Source: Gammaproteobacteria bacterium (GTDB lineage Bacteria > Pseudomonadota > Gammaproteobacteria > SZUA-140). From it: 6,570 bases of DNA. Each line of letters opens with the position of its first letter. Position 1 is the first letter of the stretch. Positions 1-6,052 of this stretch are shown here, in pieces. The stretch is from positions 1 through 6,570 of the forward strand of contig JALWQD010000154.1 in assembly GCA_026994735.1 (NCBI GenBank), written 5' to 3'. Under the pieces are notes generated by a model. The model was not told the DNA's origin, did not search any database, and worked only from the letters and a program-made list of their open reading frames with translations. The position numbers were made by a program, and so were the translations under genes.

Positions 1-10
1 CCTACAAACA

Positions 11-577
11 CTAACTGCACGGCAAAGTGACGCCACGTTGTCCCTGGTACTTGCCATCGCGGTCACGGTAAGAGGTCTGGCAGACCTCGTCAGCGCCGAG
101 AAACAATACCTGAGCAACACCTTCATGAGCGTATATCTTTGCCGGCAAAGGCGTTGTATTCGAAAATTCGAGTGTCACGTGGCCTTCCCATTCGGGTTCC
201 AGTGGCGTGACATTGACAATGATGCCACAGCGAGCATAGGTAGACTTACCAAGACAGATGGTCAGTACATCACGCGGGATACGGAAATATTCGACGGTTC
301 GTGCCAAGGCAAACGAATTCGGCGGGATAATGCAAACATCGGCATTGACATCAACAAAGCTGCCATCATCAAAATTTTTAGGGTCAACAATCGCTGAGTT
401 GATATTCGTGAATATCTTGAACTCGTCTGCACAACGAATATCATAACCATAACTTGAGGTGCCGTATGAAATGACTCTCTGCCCTGAAACTTCACGTACC
501 TGCCCGGGCACAAATGGCTCAATCATCCCTTCTGATTCTGCCATCCGTCGAATCCACAGGTCTGACTTGATAGACAT
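11..577 (-). CDS. dcd: dCTP deaminase (monofunctional)
   Basis: Converts dCTP to dUTP plus ammonia in the cytosol. This is the main route to dUMP, and so dTMP, in many Gram-negative bacteria. The 188-residue protein has the usual family length (E. coli about 193) and reads as complete. The start MSIKSDLWIRRM matches the family N-terminus. The SSYGYDIRCADEF segment is at residues 41-53. The active-site block GKSTYARCGI at 110-119 supplies Ser112 and Arg116. The segment PLEPEWEGHVTLEF at 125-138 carries the catalytic glutamate Glu137. The C-terminal KYQGQRGV at 177-183 is the triphosphate lid seen in trimeric Dcd. A strong Shine-Dalgarno (AGGAGG on the minus strand, 586-591) lies 8 bases before the ATG, inside the end of the upstream apbC gene. 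Only 3 bases separate the two genes, so they are probably co-transcribed. The stop is TAG. Residue roles are family knowledge; the match is very strong. Confidence 0.97.
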   Translation of the reverse strand: MSIKSDLWIRRMAESEGMIEPFVPGQVREVSGQRVISYGTSSYGYDIRCADEFKIFTNINSAIVDPKNFDDGSFVDVNADVCIIPPNSFALARTVEYFRIPRDVLTICLGKSTYARCGIIVNVTPLEPEWEGHVTLEFSNTTPLPAKIYAHEGVAQVLFLGADEVCQTSYRDRDGKYQGQRGVTLPCS

Positions 578-580
578 CGC

Positions 581-1672
581 TCAGCCCTCCTCTATGACGA
601 TATTGGGAAAGCGATTACTATAATCACGGGCCTGGCGCGAAAGGGAAGCAGCAATACGAAGGGCGATAGCGCGATAACCCGCTGTCAAATCACTGTCTTT
701 ATCGCTCACGACAATAGGCTGACCAATATCCAAACCTTCACGAATCCGCAGATCAAGGGGCAGTGAACCTAACAAAGCGAGACCATATTCTTCTGCCATT
801 CGACGGCCGCCACCGTGGCCAAAAATCGCCTCTTCATGACCACATTGGCTGCAAACATGGGTACTCATGTTTTCAATGACACCGAGCACAGGGACATCGA
901 CTTTTTCAAACATACGGTACGCCTTACGAGCATCAATGAGAGCAATATCCTGGGGTGTCGTGATAATAACAGCACCACTAACGGGAATTTTCTGTGCCAA
1001 AGTCAACTGTGTATCGCCTGTTCCCGGGGGCAAGTCAATGATCAGGTAATCCAGATCAGACCAGTTGGTCTCATGCAATAATTGCTCAAGGGCCTGTGTC
1101 ACCATTGGCCCACGCCAAATCATGGGTGTCTCTTCATCAACCAGATAACCAATGGACATGGTTTGCAGACCATGGGCAATAACCGGCTCCATTGACTTAC
1201 CATCATGTGATTTCGGCTTTTCGCTTGTCCCCAGCATTCGCGGCTGGCTTGGCCCATAAATATCGGCATCAAGCAAACCAACCCGCCCGCCTTCTGCTTG
1301 CAAGGCCAGGGCCAGGTTGACGGCTGTTGTCGACTTGCCCACGCCTCCCTTACCCGAGGCAACAGCAATAATGTTATTGATACCCTTGATCCGTTTGACG
1401 CCCTTCTGGGCAGCATGGGCAGTGACTTCACAACCGACCAGAACAGTGACACTCGTAACGCCTGCGACGGCCGAGATTATCTCTTTCAATACGGTGATCA
1501 GCTGCTGGCGATAATCAGCCGCAGGAAAACCAAGAGCAATTTCCAGGTACACCTCACCCGCATCTATACGTAGCACCTTGATGCGTTGAGCAGAAACAAG
1601 GTCTTCATTCAAATAAGGATCATGATAAGTGGCAATTGCCGCTTCGATTACCTCTTTCGTCACTGCTGCCAT
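581..1672 (-). CDS. apbC: Iron-sulfur cluster carrier ATPase, Mrp/ApbC family
   Basis: Cytosolic P-loop ATPase of the Mrp/ApbC/NBP35 class, thought to bind and pass Fe-S clusters to apo-proteins. Numbered from the chosen start (363 residues), an N-terminal MIP18/DUF59-like domain covers about 3-80. A deviant Walker A, GKGGVGKST, is at 107-115. DADIYGPSQ follows at about 135-143 and DLPPGTGDTQLTLAQK at 213-228. The cluster-binding pair Cys274/Cys277 (CSQC) dimerises to hold a 4Fe-4S cluster in characterised homologues. The frame is open to an ATG seven codons further upstream (ending at 1693). The internal ATG at 1670-1672 is preferred because GGAG precedes it by 6 bases and MAAVTKEVIEA aligns with family starts. 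The gene is followed after 3 bases by dcd, a pairing also found in pseudomonads. No residue needed for activity appears to be missing. Confidence 0.94.
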   Translation of the reverse strand: MAAVTKEVIEAAIATYHDPYLNEDLVSAQRIKVLRIDAGEVYLEIALGFPAADYRQQLITVLKEIISAVAGVTSVTVLVGCEVTAHAAQKGVKRIKGINNIIAVASGKGGVGKSTTAVNLALALQAEGGRVGLLDADIYGPSQPRMLGTSEKPKSHDGKSMEPVIAHGLQTMSIGYLVDEETPMIWRGPMVTQALEQLLHETNWSDLDYLIIDLPPGTGDTQLTLAQKIPVSGAVIITTPQDIALIDARKAYRMFEKVDVPVLGVIENMSTHVCSQCGHEEAIFGHGGGRRMAEEYGLALLGSLPLDLRIREGLDIGQPIVVSDKDSDLTAGYRAIALRIAASLSRQARDYSNRFPNIVIEEG

Positions 1673-1870
1673 AAATCTCTCCATACGATACACTGTCGAC
1701 CCAAACCAGCGCGCATGTTACCACTTTTCCCGCACCGCCAAAGCACCGGACACTCTCCGATTTACTGACAACGTAGAATTCCCTGTATCGTAACGCCAAG
1801 GGCCTGGCAAAGTTTTCTGCATGGAAGCAAACCGTACCTTTTCAAATAGCTTGCAATAATCGATGTAAAA
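1673..1870 (-). other. Intergenic spacer upstream of apbC-dcd
   Basis: About 198 bases between the stop of the Y-family gene and the apbC start; the largest non-coding stretch in the window. No convincing ORF, RNA gene or rho-independent terminator was seen. The best promoter guess on the minus strand is TAACAT at 1715-1720, preceded by TGG in extended -10 style. That would give a leader of about 36 bases, but no good -35 box stands 16-18 bases upstream, so it is weak. A GCCA/TGGC inverted repeat at about 1795-1808 is short and has no T-tract. The spacer presumably holds the apbC-dcd promoter, which cannot be placed with confidence. Confidence 0.45.
1677..1682 (-). promoter_or_regulatory. Shine-Dalgarno deciding the apbC start
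   Basis: GGAGAG on the minus strand, with its GGAG core 6 bases before the ATG at 1670-1672. The longer frame that begins at 1693 has no comparable purine-rich stretch at a suitable distance. This supports the shorter protein. Confidence 0.6.
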
Positions 1871-3106
1871 TCAGGAGCTTCCCCGACGGCAAAGATTTGA
1901 ATGCCAACGAGCGAGACCAAAAGGCTTAAGACGCTGATGCAGAGCTACAAGCGAAGTCATTTGATCACCAAAATACTGGGCCAGATCATTCATAATGACG
2001 AATGATGCCTGGCGAATAAACGGGTCCGTATGATCCTCATTCTCAGCAAGGCAGGTTGTTGCTGCCACGAGAACCCGGCTGGCTCTTTTTTCAGTGCTCA
2101 CTTCTCGCAAAAACTGTACACACAGGGCGAGTAAACTGTGATCCTCGTCGTCTGGCTTGGCCAAAAAAATTTCGCGGCTGTTTTGTTGGCCCTTATGTTC
2201 CACTGCCAAACGGAGTTTAACTGCCAGCAAGCCGTGTTGGCGTAGCTTTGCTGAAATACGGGTAGTACATTGAAACAAGGCCGATTCGATCTGAGCGAGC
2301 GCTGTAGTTGCCGGAGGCAAGACCTTAACCTCGGTCACCGTCACTGGCAATCGCGACGGCGACGGCATCGACACAGACGCAGGGTCTCGTCCTTGGCTCA
2401 TCAACCAGAGTTTTTTCCCTGACTGACCAAATTGGCGGCGCATATCGGCTACAGGTATACGGCGCATCTGACCACAATATTCGATATCATGTCGCCGTAA
2501 AAATGAAGCCATCACTGTGCCAGAGTCCGTGATATCGGTAATCGGCAACCAGCGCAAATAATTTGCCGAATGCCAGGGTGGAATGACCGTTGTTGTGCCC
2601 GCCTCACCACGACAAGCAATCATTTTTGCCGTCGTCTTGTCGCCACTAATGGCCAATGCAAGCGAACAACCTGCAAGCACGCCTGCAACAACTTCGTGGA
2701 TACGCGCAAACAATTCGCGGGCAGAGGAAAAATGTGCTTGCACACGACTCAAATCGAGAAATAACCTGTCTGCAGCAACCACTTCAATATTTGTACAGAT
2801 CTGCATGCGCAATGCGGCAATGATATTCAGCATCATTTCGGCATAGCGCTCTGGCCGCGCCCTCAGCACCTGCAGTTGTGGGCAGCGTCGTTGTGCATCC
2901 AGCAGGTTCATGCCCTGATGAACACCCCTTGCAGCCGCCTCTGCTGAAAGTGCAGACACCTTAGCCGGCTTCAAGCCCTCGGGGATGGCCAGCGGCTGGC
3001 CCAACAATTGTGGATAATCCAGACACTCTATCCCGATAAAGATATCCCGAAATGATAGACATGCGTACATACGGCTCCAGTAGAGCCGATGCTTTGCCAC
3101 AGTCAT
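1871..3106 (-). CDS. Catalytically degenerate Y-family DNA polymerase-like protein, coupled to lexA
   Basis: A 411-residue protein aligning along its whole length with Y-family translesion polymerases (DinB/UmuC). The fingers/palm segment ARGVHQGMNLLDAQRRCP is at about 59-76, and PERYAEM follows at 85-91. AADRLFLDLS at 111-120 corresponds to the family motif SIDEAFLDLS. GDKTTAK at 155-161 matches the conserved NKTLAK lysine motif. A helix-hairpin-helix-like region covers about 186-240 and a little-finger-like domain about 255-395. Two of the three metal-binding carboxylates are gone: the first aspartate is Ser18 (codon TCA) and the glutamate is Arg114 (AGG). Asp113 remains, and the steric-gate position is Phe23. 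It should therefore not polymerise DNA, and a scaffolding or regulatory role is inferred. The start overlaps the lexA stop by ATGA, with GAGG 8 bases upstream. An internal ATG at 3068-3070 (Met13) aligns better with UmuC-type N-termini. It resembles ImuB in lacking catalytic residues, but the N-terminus is not ImuB-like, so no symbol is given. Confidence 0.85.
   Translation of the reverse strand: MTVAKHRLYWSRMYACLSFRDIFIGIECLDYPQLLGQPLAIPEGLKPAKVSALSAEAAARGVHQGMNLLDAQRRCPQLQVLRARPERYAEMMLNIIAALRMQICTNIEVVAADRLFLDLSRVQAHFSSARELFARIHEVVAGVLAGCSLALAISGDKTTAKMIACRGEAGTTTVIPPWHSANYLRWLPITDITDSGTVMASFLRRHDIEYCGQMRRIPVADMRRQFGQSGKKLWLMSQGRDPASVSMPSPSRLPVTVTEVKVLPPATTALAQIESALFQCTTRISAKLRQHGLLAVKLRLAVEHKGQQNSREIFLAKPDDEDHSLLALCVQFLREVSTEKRASRVLVAATTCLAENEDHTDPFIRQASFVIMNDLAQYFGDQMTSLVALHQRLKPFGLARWHSNLCRRGSS
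3072..3088 (-). promoter_or_regulatory. Hairpin over the internal ribosome-binding site of the Y-family gene
   Basis: A perfect 6-base inverted repeat (CGGCTC and GAGCCG) with a 5-base loop, TACTG on the minus strand. It lies between the ATGA-coupled start at 3106 and the internal ATG at 3068-3070. The 3' arm includes most of the GGAG that would serve the internal start, so folding of the mRNA could mask it until ribosomes leaving lexA melt the stem. The repeat is seen directly; the control role is inference, and a coding-sequence coincidence is possible. Confidence 0.35.
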
Positions 3107-3708
3107 GAGTAACGCCTCAACTGGCCCGTCAATATGCCCTGAATTTCAACCCGGCGGGCATCGTAAATCATCGGTGCAATGGTTGCGTTCTCGGCAATCA
3201 GGGTAACGGTTCCTTCTGCTTCGCGACGGAAACGCTTAAGTGTTGCCTCGTGACCATCAATCAAGGCAACAACAACATCACCGTCACGCGCTGTCTGGCT
3301 TGACCGGATAATTACGATATCGCCATCGTGGATACCCATATCAATCATTGACTCGCCTTCAACCCGAAGAGCATAACAGGCAGCATTCCCTGTCAGATAA
3401 CTGCCGATATCAAGATTTTCCTGATTTGCCAATGCCTCAATCGGCTGTCCTGCGGCAATTTTTCCTAGTAACGGCAGGCCCGGACTTTCATCAACCATTG
3501 TCTGCTCCGGCAAGCGTATACCCCGATGCCGTCCCCCCAGAATTTCAATCTCGCCGGCCTCTTCCAGCGCCTGTAAATAGCGATGCACAACACCTCGCGA
3601 ACTGATGCCAATTCCGGCGGCAATCTCAGCCAGCGTCGGCGCTTCTTCATTTGCTGCAACATAGTGTTGAATAAAGGCTAATGTACGCCGTTGGCTGCGC
3701 GTCAACAT
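3103..3708 (-). CDS. lexA: LexA SOS repressor (self-cleaving, S24 family)
   Basis: Transcriptional repressor that cleaves itself when stimulated by RecA-ssDNA filaments, releasing SOS genes. It has 201 residues, close to E. coli LexA (202). The N-terminal winged helix-turn-helix domain covers about 1-66, with TLAEIAAGIGISSRGVVHRY at 25-44 as helix-turn-helix and the wing ending in GGRHRGIRL. The hinge and cleavage site IAAG gives scissile Ala86-Gly87. The C-terminal protease domain has nucleophile Ser120 (GESMID) and general base Lys158 (ATLKRF). All parts needed for autocleavage are present. The recognition-helix segment SSRGVVHRYLQAL differs strongly from E. coli SPNAAEEHLKAL, so a different operator is expected. 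AAGGAG at 3715-3720 stands 6 bases before the ATG. The gene overlaps the Y-family-like gene by ATGA and starts 92 bases after pyrC'. It has its own promoter candidate, with repeats in the spacer that could be its autoregulatory site. Confidence 0.96.
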   Translation of the reverse strand: MLTRSQRRTLAFIQHYVAANEEAPTLAEIAAGIGISSRGVVHRYLQALEEAGEIEILGGRHRGIRLPEQTMVDESPGLPLLGKIAAGQPIEALANQENLDIGSYLTGNAACYALRVEGESMIDMGIHDGDIVIIRSSQTARDGDVVVALIDGHEATLKRFRREAEGTVTLIAENATIAPMIYDARRVEIQGILTGQLRRYS

Positions 3709-3714
3709 ATCGTT

Positions 3715-3720
3715 CTCCTT
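3715..3720 (-). promoter_or_regulatory. Shine-Dalgarno of lexA
   Basis: AAGGAG on the minus strand, 6 bases before the ATG at 3706-3708. It fixes the lexA start and indicates efficient translation of the first gene of the pair, on which the overlapping second gene may depend. Confidence 0.7.
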
Positions 3721-3724
3721 TTGC

Positions 3725-3766
3725 TCTCTTAATCACGCCTGCAGCATAAGAGAACAAATAGAGAAA
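3725..3766. promoter_or_regulatory. AAGAGA repeat cluster, candidate LexA operator
   Basis: Three related half-sites overlap the lexA promoter. Read on the plus strand, AGAGAAC (3749-3755) and AGAGAAA (3760-3766) are direct repeats 11 bases apart. TAAGAGA (3747-3753) also forms a perfect 7-base inverted repeat with TCTCTTA (3725-3731), whose half-sites start 22 bases apart. The spacings are one and two helical turns, as expected for protein bound on one face. The direct pair can be read as GAAC-N7-GAAA, one base off the alphaproteobacterial LexA pattern GAAC-N7-GAAC. No CTGT-N8-ACAG box of the E. coli type is present. Binding by this LexA is inferred from location only. Confidence 0.4.
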
Positions 3767-3771
3767 ATCAA
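3743..3771 (-). promoter_or_regulatory. Candidate sigma-70 promoter of lexA
   Basis: On the minus strand, TTGATT (3766-3771) and TATGCT (3743-3748) are separated by exactly 17 bases. Each hexamer matches the sigma-70 consensus at 4 of 6 positions. Transcription would begin near 3736 and give a leader of roughly 28 bases with AAGGAG at a normal distance. Its position between pyrC' and lexA suggests the SOS pair is not wholly dependent on the pyr operon. This comes from sequence inspection only. Confidence 0.55.
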
Positions 3772-3800
3772 GGATGTTTACTTTTGTTGCGAAAAAACCG

Positions 3801-5090
3801 CTACGGGCTCTCTTCGCGCACATACACTTGCTCACCGGCAAGTATTGTCATAATAACCTGGCCCTGCATTTCCCAATCAAGGAATGGCGTATTCTTACCT
3901 TGGCTTACAAGGCTGTTTTCACTCACAGTCCAGTATTTTTTCTCGGCAAAGAGGCAAATATCAGCGACCTTGCCGGCGGCCAGGTTACCCCCCCCGCATT
4001 GTACTATTTCAGCCGGCTGGCATGTTAACCGTGCGATCATGTCTGACAGTGAAAAAAGCCCTTCATCAACCAGGCGCAAGCTCAGAGGCAACAGTGTCTC
4101 GAGCGCTGAAATGCCGCTCGCGGTTGCCGCAAATGGAGCCAGTTTGGCATCACTTTCATGGGGTTGGTGATCAGAGCATATGGCGGCAATAGCCCCCTGT
4201 TGCAGCCAATGCCGCAAGCCATCACGGTCCCTGAGTGTACGAAGAGGCGGCTGCACATGACACTGTACGTCGAAATCAAGTATCTCGTGTTCGGTCAGAT
4301 GCAGATGTGCACTGACATCAGCCGTCACTGGCAAACCGTCATGTTGTGCACGGGCAATCAACTGTGCCGCCCGGGCTGTTGACAAGAGGCAAAAATGTGT
4401 CCGCACACCGAGTTCGGCTACCAGTTCAAGAATCCCGGCAACGGCAACTGTCTCGGCCGATGTGGGCACGCCCGGCAAACCAAGGCGCGTTGCAACTGCC
4501 CCCCCATGGGCACAACCGCCATCGACCAATGAGAATTCTTGTGGATGGAAAAAAACTGTCAGGCCAAAAGTCGCTGCATACTCCATCGCTCGTCGCAAGA
4601 CAAGTAAATTAGCCAACGGCCGGCGGTCATTACTGACACCACAGCAACCTGCTTCTGCCAGCATAGCCATTTCACATAATTGTTGGCCATCAAGCCCCCG
4701 GGTCAGCGCCCCCAAAGGCAGAACGCGACTATAGGCACAATGCCTGGCCCGCTCCATGATCAAACGAGCAACCGCGGGTGTATCAATAACCGGTGTCGTA
4801 TCAGGTGGACAACACAGTGTCGTAATACCCGCTCTCGCCGCCGCCAACGTCTCACTGGCAATCGTCGCCTTGTGTTCTTCTCCCGGCTCACGCAGTTTAG
4901 CTCGCAAGTCGACCAAACCCGGGCAAACAATCAAGCCGCTGGCATCGATCACCTGATCGGCCTGAAAACCTCCAGGGGCGCTGCCAACACTGACAACCAC
5001 ACCATCAGCAACATAGAGGTCAGCGAGGGTATCGAGACCATTGGCCGGATCAATCAACCGACCCGCGTGTATATGCAGACGAGGCTTCAT
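3801..5090 (-). CDS. pyrC': Dihydroorotase-like protein PyrC' (inactive ATCase partner)
   Basis: A 429-residue amidohydrolase-fold protein of the type I dihydroorotase family. The fold is clear: VIDASGLIVCPGLVDL at 47-62, LREPGEEHKATIASET at 66-81, ITTLCCPPDTTPVIDT at 89-104 and SDHQPHESDAKLAPF at 306-320. The zinc-binding HxH that should follow GLVDL is Arg63-Ala64-Lys65 (codons CGA, GCT, AAA). The histidine of the HICHVST-type strand is Leu235 (HFCLLST). Asp155, His182 and Asp307 remain. It should not catalyse the dihydroorotase step. Pseudomonads have a PyrC' of this kind that is inactive but needed to assemble the PyrB-PyrC' dodecamer, while the reaction is done by a separate enzyme. The ATGA overlap with pyrB fits a structural partner. 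AGGAG precedes the start by 7 bases, inside pyrB. The stop is TAG. Confidence 0.92.
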   Translation of the reverse strand: MKPRLHIHAGRLIDPANGLDTLADLYVADGVVVSVGSAPGGFQADQVIDASGLIVCPGLVDLRAKLREPGEEHKATIASETLAAARAGITTLCCPPDTTPVIDTPAVARLIMERARHCAYSRVLPLGALTRGLDGQQLCEMAMLAEAGCCGVSNDRRPLANLLVLRRAMEYAATFGLTVFFHPQEFSLVDGGCAHGGAVATRLGLPGVPTSAETVAVAGILELVAELGVRTHFCLLSTARAAQLIARAQHDGLPVTADVSAHLHLTEHEILDFDVQCHVQPPLRTLRDRDGLRHWLQQGAIAAICSDHQPHESDAKLAPFAATASGISALETLLPLSLRLVDEGLFSLSDMIARLTCQPAEIVQCGGGNLAAGKVADICLFAEKKYWTVSENSLVSQGKNTPFLDWEMQGQVIMTILAGEQVYVREESP

Positions 5091-6052
5091 GAGCTCTCTC
5101 CTGTGCGCATGGCATGAGACATCACAGCCATACGTACCGCAGTCCCATGTGTCACTTGCTGCAAGATAAGCGAATGCGGGCCATCCGCCACCGACGATGC
5201 AATCTCGACGCCGCGATTAATGGGCCCTGGATGCATGACAAGGACATCATCCCGAGCACATGCCAGGCGCTCTTCGGTCAGCCCAAAGAGACGGTAGTAC
5301 TCGTGCTCGCTCGGTAACAGAGCGCCTTGCATGCGCTCGTACTGCAGGCGTAGCATGATAACAACATCAACGTTACGCAAGCCACGCTCAAGATCATGGT
5401 AAACATGTACTCCCAAAGACGCCGGTTCGGGGGGTACCAAGGTACGAGGAGCAATAACACGAATTTCCTGCACACCGAGCGTACTCAAGGCATGAATTTG
5501 TGAACGGGCAACGCGTGAATGCAATACATCACCGACAATGGCGACAATAAGAGGGTGAAAGTCATGCTTATGACGGCGAATAGTAAACATGTCGAGCAAG
5601 GCTTGGGTCGGGTGCGCGTGTCGACCATCACCCGCATTGATAACACTCACATGTGAAGCGGCATGACGAGCGATAAAATGAGCCGCTCCACTGTCGGGAT
5701 GACGCACGACAAACATGTCGCAGTGCATCGCCTCGAGGGTGTGTAAGGTATCAAGCAGGGTTTCACCTTTGCTCGTAGCCGATGTTGTCGCATTAATATT
5801 GATGACATCTGCAGACAGCCGTTTTGCTGCCAACTCAAAAGTCGTCCGCGTCCGTGTGCTATTCTCGAAAAACAGGTTGACAATAGTCTTGCCGCGGAGC
5901 AATGGTACCTTTTTAACACTACGTTCGGTGACCTCGGCAAACGATTCTGCTGTATCCAGCAACTCAACAAGCATCTCCCGCCGCAAACCTTCAATCGTCA
6001 ACAAATGACGTAATCGTCCCTGTTTATCGAGCTGTATCCGATCCTTCATCAT
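5087..6052 (-). CDS. pyrB: Aspartate carbamoyltransferase, catalytic chain
   Basis: Condenses carbamoyl phosphate with aspartate to N-carbamoyl-aspartate, the committed step of de novo pyrimidine synthesis in the cytosol. It has 321 residues, somewhat longer than E. coli PyrB (about 310) and slightly shorter than the Pseudomonas form, which carries an N-terminal extension. Active-site elements are intact: carbamoyl-phosphate loop FFENSTRTRTTFE at 61-73, SKGET with Lys95 on the mobile loop, RHP at 117-119, GRHAHPTQALLD at 143-154, Arg180 in HSRVARS, RLQYER at 235-240 and MHPGPINRGVEI at 273-284. The ATG overlaps the pyrR stop as ATGA, and its own stop overlaps the pyrC' start in the same way. 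AAAGGTG at 6061-6067 is its ribosome-binding site. A second ATG is the very next codon, so the protein could begin one residue later. No pyrI regulatory chain is in the window, which fits the PyrC'-associated class of ATCase. Confidence 0.97.
   Translation of the reverse strand: MMKDRIQLDKQGRLRHLLTIEGLRREMLVELLDTAESFAEVTERSVKKVPLLRGKTIVNLFFENSTRTRTTFELAAKRLSADVININATTSATSKGETLLDTLHTLEAMHCDMFVVRHPDSGAAHFIARHAASHVSVINAGDGRHAHPTQALLDMFTIRRHKHDFHPLIVAIVGDVLHSRVARSQIHALSTLGVQEIRVIAPRTLVPPEPASLGVHVYHDLERGLRNVDVVIMLRLQYERMQGALLPSEHEYYRLFGLTEERLACARDDVLVMHPGPINRGVEIASSVADGPHSLILQQVTHGTAVRMAVMSHAMRTGESS

Noticed and set aside
38..397. Plus-strand open frames across dcd, apbC, pyrC' and pyrB
   Set aside because: They run antisense to clearly identified genes and have no recognisable domains or ribosome-binding sites. 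They are shadows of the real coding frames.
1747..1759. CGGA/TCCG dyad upstream of apbC as an operator
   Set aside because: Four-base arms with a 5-base gap are expected by chance, and there is no second copy in the window.
1795..1808. GCCAAGGGCCTGGC inverted repeat as a terminator for the lexA unit
   Set aside because: Only four base pairs close cleanly, and no T-tract follows on the minus strand.
1871..3106. Naming the Y-family gene imuB, dinB or umuC
   Set aside because: It lacks the catalytic residues of DinB/UmuC and lacks the typical ImuB N-terminus and the imuA/dnaE2 neighbours. Only the family is supported.
3807..3814. A further copy of GCTCTCTT (identical to 3723-3730) as another LexA half-site
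   Set aside because: It lies within the pyrC' coding region, about 40 bases upstream of the -35 hexamer, without helical phasing to the main cluster that I could justify. It is probably coincidence.
3787..3820. Possible rho-independent terminator after pyrC' (GCGAAGAGA pairing with TTTTTTCGC on the minus strand, with an inner CCG/CGG stem)
   Set aside because: The T-run is inside the 3' arm of the stem rather than after it, and the stem relies on G-T pairs. It overlaps the pyrC' stop codon. It is not a standard terminator.
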